Shown here in pieces: positions 6,575-8,231 of a DNA stretch of 8,231 nucleotides; the stretch's first letter is position 1; each line of letters opens with the position of its first letter. This stretch comes from JASHVB01 sp049522565. Its GTDB lineage: Bacteria; Pseudomonadota; Alphaproteobacteria; Acetobacterales; Acetobacteraceae. The notes under the pieces were generated by a model. That model was not told the origin of the DNA. It was given only the letters and a program-made list of their open reading frames with translations, and ran no database searches. The translations under genes were made by a program, and so were the position numbers. The stretch is taken from the NCBI GenBank assembly GCA_049522565.1, contig JBEKNT010000311.1:1-8231 (forward strand), read 5' to 3'.

Positions 6575-6580
6575 AAGGAG
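6575..6580 (+). promoter_or_regulatory. Ribosome binding site of zwf
   Basis: AAGGAG lies 7 bases before ATG 6588. It decides this start over the in-frame ATG at 6513, which lies in the palindrome. Because the terminator ends at 6569, the site begins only 5 bases after the T-tract. Confidence 0.75.
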
Positions 6581-6587
6581 TGCGGCG

Positions 6588-8069
6588 ATGGCGGCGAAAA
6601 TCATTCCCGTGGCGACGTTCGATTGCGTGGTGTTCGGCGCCACCGGCGACCTGACGCTGCGCAAACTGCTGCCGGCGCTGTACTACCGCTCGCTCGACGG
6701 CCAGATCCCGGCCGACTCGCGCATCGTCGGCGCCGCCCGTTCCGACCTCGGTGGCGACGACGGCTTTCGCAAGCGGGCGGCGGAGGCGCTGAACGAGCAT
6801 GTCGCCGCCGCCGATCTCAATGCCGACGCCGTCGAACGCTTCTGTTCGTGCCTGCACTATGTTCGCCTCGACGCCACCAAATCCGATGCCGACTGGGGCG
6901 GATTGCAGCAACTGCTCGATCCGGAGCGGGTGCGCGTGTTCTATCTCGCCACGTCGCCCGATCTCTATGGCCCGGTCTGCCGCAATCTCGGCCGCGCCGG
7001 CCTGGTCACGGCAAAGTCGCGCGTGGTGCTGGAAAAGCCGATCGGTCATGACCTTGCCTCGGCGCGCGAGGTCAATGATCGCGTCGGCGAGGTGTTCACG
7101 GAAGCGCAAACCTTCCGTATCGACCATTATCTCGGAAAAGAAACTGTCCAGAACCTGCTGGCGCTGCGCTTCGCCAATTCGATCTTCGAGCGGCTGTGGA
7201 ACACCGACGTGATCGACCACGTGCAGATCACCGTCGCCGAGACGGTCGGCCTGGAAGGCCGGGCCGGCTATTTCGACAGCGCCGGCGTGCTGCGCGACAT
7301 GGTGCAGAATCACCTGTTGCAGTTGCTGTGCCTGATCGCCATGGAGCCGCCGGTTTCGCTGGAAGCCGATCGGGTGCGCGACGAGAAGCTGAAGGTGCTG
7401 CGTGCGCTGCGCCCGTTCGAACCGCACGAGGCTGCCAGCCTGACTGTGCGTGGCCAATACATTCAGGGCGCGATCGATGGGCGGCCGGTGCCGGGCTACC
7501 TCGCCGATCTGGCCCGCGACGAACCCAGCGGCACAGAAACGTTTGTCGCGCTGAAGGCAGAGGTGCGCACCTGGCGCTGGGCCAACGTGCCGTTCTACCT
7601 GCGCACCGGCAAGCGGCTGCCGAAGAAGGTTTCCGAAATTGTCGTACAGTTCCGCGCGCTGCCATTCTCGATTTTCCCGCCGGACGCGGCGGAGTGGCAG
7701 CCGAACCGGCTGATCATCCGGTTGCAGCCCGAGGAGGGCATCCGGCTGGAGATGATGACGAAGGACCCCGGCCCCGGGGGATTGCGGCTGTCACCGACCG
7801 GATTGGATATTCGGTTCGATGCCGCGTTCAACATCCGCTTCCCGGACGCCTATGAGCGGCTGCTGATGGACACGGTGCGCGGCGATCCCACGCTGTTCAT
7901 GCGGCGCGACGAGGTGGAAGCCGCATGGACCTGGGTCGAGCCGATCCTGGAGGCGTGGGGCGCCCGCCCCGATCACCCGCGGCCGTATTCCGCCGGCACC
8001 TGGGGCCCGACCGCGTCGATCGCGCTGATCGAGCGCGACGGGCGGACGTGGCATGAAGATGTTGGGTGA
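6588..8069 (+). CDS. zwf: Glucose-6-phosphate 1-dehydrogenase
   Basis: This 493-residue cytoplasmic enzyme oxidises glucose 6-phosphate to 6-phosphoglucono-1,5-lactone with NAD(P)+. It feeds the oxidative pentose phosphate and Entner-Doudoroff pathways. The N-terminal dinucleotide-binding motif GATGDLTLRKLLPAL is at 17-31. The conserved EKPIGHD is at 149-155, and the substrate-binding and catalytic signature RIDHYLGKE at 177-185 contains the catalytic-dyad His and the substrate Lys. The C-terminal domain carries the expected FYLRTGKRL (336-344) and FNIRFPDAYERLLMDTVRGD (414-433) blocks. The length is typical, no key residue is missing, and the frame is uninterrupted. No pgl, edd or gnd gene is visible alongside, though the gene starting at 8178 is too short to exclude one. 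The tight spacing after the SDR terminator implies either limited read-through or a promoter overlapping the palindrome. Confidence 0.96.
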   Translation: MAAKIIPVATFDCVVFGATGDLTLRKLLPALYYRSLDGQIPADSRIVGAARSDLGGDDGFRKRAAEALNEHVAAADLNADAVERFCSCLHYVRLDATKSDADWGGLQQLLDPERVRVFYLATSPDLYGPVCRNLGRAGLVTAKSRVVLEKPIGHDLASAREVNDRVGEVFTEAQTFRIDHYLGKETVQNLLALRFANSIFERLWNTDVIDHVQITVAETVGLEGRAGYFDSAGVLRDMVQNHLLQLLCLIAMEPPVSLEADRVRDEKLKVLRALRPFEPHEAASLTVRGQYIQGAIDGRPVPGYLADLARDEPSGTETFVALKAEVRTWRWANVPFYLRTGKRLPKKVSEIVVQFRALPFSIFPPDAAEWQPNRLIIRLQPEEGIRLEMMTKDPGPGGLRLSPTGLDIRFDAAFNIRFPDAYERLLMDTVRGDPTLFMRRDEVEAAWTWVEPILEAWGARPDHPRPYSAGTWGPTASIALIERDGRTWHEDVG

Positions 8070-8177
8070 GGCGGGGGATGGTCTATCCGGCTCTGGCGGC
8101 AATCGCATGATCGATCCGCGCGTCGTGGATAGGCGTGACGCCGCAACACAGGCAGGATTTTAACACGGAGTTGGCGA
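8070..8177. other. Intergenic gap after zwf
   Basis: These 108 bases hold no supportable gene and no obvious terminator. The visible structure is modest: GGCGT-G-ACGCC at 8133-8143, GATCGATC at 8109-8116, and a distant 6-base pairing CTATCC (8083) with GGATAG (8127). An in-frame TGA at 8136-8138 separates it from the next reading frame. Confidence 0.5.
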
Positions 8178-8231
8178 GTGGCCGAGGCCGCACTGCCGTG
8201 GCTGAAAATGCTGGGCGCCGGACCGCCGGTG
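8178..8231 (+). CDS. Unidentified gene, 5' end only (GTG start)
   Basis: GTG 8178 is preceded by ACGGAG (8165-8170) with 7-base spacing, and the frame stays open for 18 codons to the window edge. The visible protein begins M(V)AEAALPWLKMLGAGPPV. The frame is closed upstream by TGA 8136-8138 and contains no other start codon before 8178. A later in-frame ATG (8208) lacks a Shine-Dalgarno. I do not recognise the protein from so few residues. Position after zwf makes a sugar-phosphate or central-carbon enzyme possible, but nothing in the sequence shows it. Confidence 0.5.
   Translation, partial: MAEAALPWLKMLGAGPPV

Noticed and set aside
6513..6587. Upstream in-frame extension of zwf
   Set aside because: It would translate the palindrome and terminator. 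ATG 6588 has a good Shine-Dalgarno, and the protein from there has the family's N-terminus.
6531..7457. 308-residue open frame on the minus strand
   Set aside because: It is antisense to zwf, and its end lies in the terminator hairpin. Composition is that of a shadow frame.
8135..8163. GTGACG ... TTTTAA as a promoter for the last gene
   Set aside because: The -10 match is poor. A start of transcription about 7 bases later would leave out most of the ACGGAG ribosome site that the GTG start depends on.
1..8231. tRNA, rRNA, CRISPR arrays, insertion sequences, riboswitches
   Set aside because: I saw no tRNA-like folds, regularly spaced repeat arrays, transposase fragments or known riboswitch cores. 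The repeats found are palindromic intergenic elements only.

Overview
The window is GC-rich DNA from a chromosome-like region. It fits an alphaproteobacterium, most plausibly an acetic-acid-bacteria relative (Acetobacteraceae/Rhodospirillales). This placement is inferred from base composition, from the style of the palindromic intergenic repeats, and from family resemblance of the proteins; no marker gene in the window proves it. All genes I can support lie on the plus strand.

Layout. (1) 1-933: the 3' end of one gene and a complete second gene, overlapping by the ATGA of 346-349. They are the two halves (PYR-type and PP-type domains) of a split thiamine-diphosphate 2-oxoacid decarboxylase of the sulfopyruvate/phosphonopyruvate decarboxylase family. 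(2) 934-1117: an intergenic region with a 13-base direct repeat and a 10-base palindrome, probably the control region of the next operon. (3) 1118-5474: a two-gene RND efflux operon, an MdtA-type periplasmic adaptor followed after 4 bases by one MdtC-type inner-membrane pump. No outer-membrane channel and no second permease follow, so a TolC-type partner must be encoded elsewhere. (4) 5475-5675: a gap largely filled by a long imperfect palindrome. (5) 5676-6458: a short-chain dehydrogenase-fold protein whose catalytic Tyr and Lys are replaced. (6) 6459-6587: a second, composite palindrome whose last arm is a good intrinsic terminator. (7) 6588-8069: glucose-6-phosphate dehydrogenase (zwf), the entry enzyme of the oxidative pentose phosphate and Entner-Doudoroff routes and a source of NADPH. 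(8) 8070-8231: a short gap, then the first 18 codons of an unidentified gene with a GTG start.

How the genes work together: only the decarboxylase pair and the efflux pair are clear functional units. The SDR and zwf are separated by repeats and a terminator and look like independent transcription units.

I found no phage, IS, CRISPR, tRNA or defence genes and no convincing new multi-gene system. The items most worth a second look are the SDR lacking the YxxxK motif, the two different palindromic repeat elements, and the direct-repeat array in front of the efflux operon.
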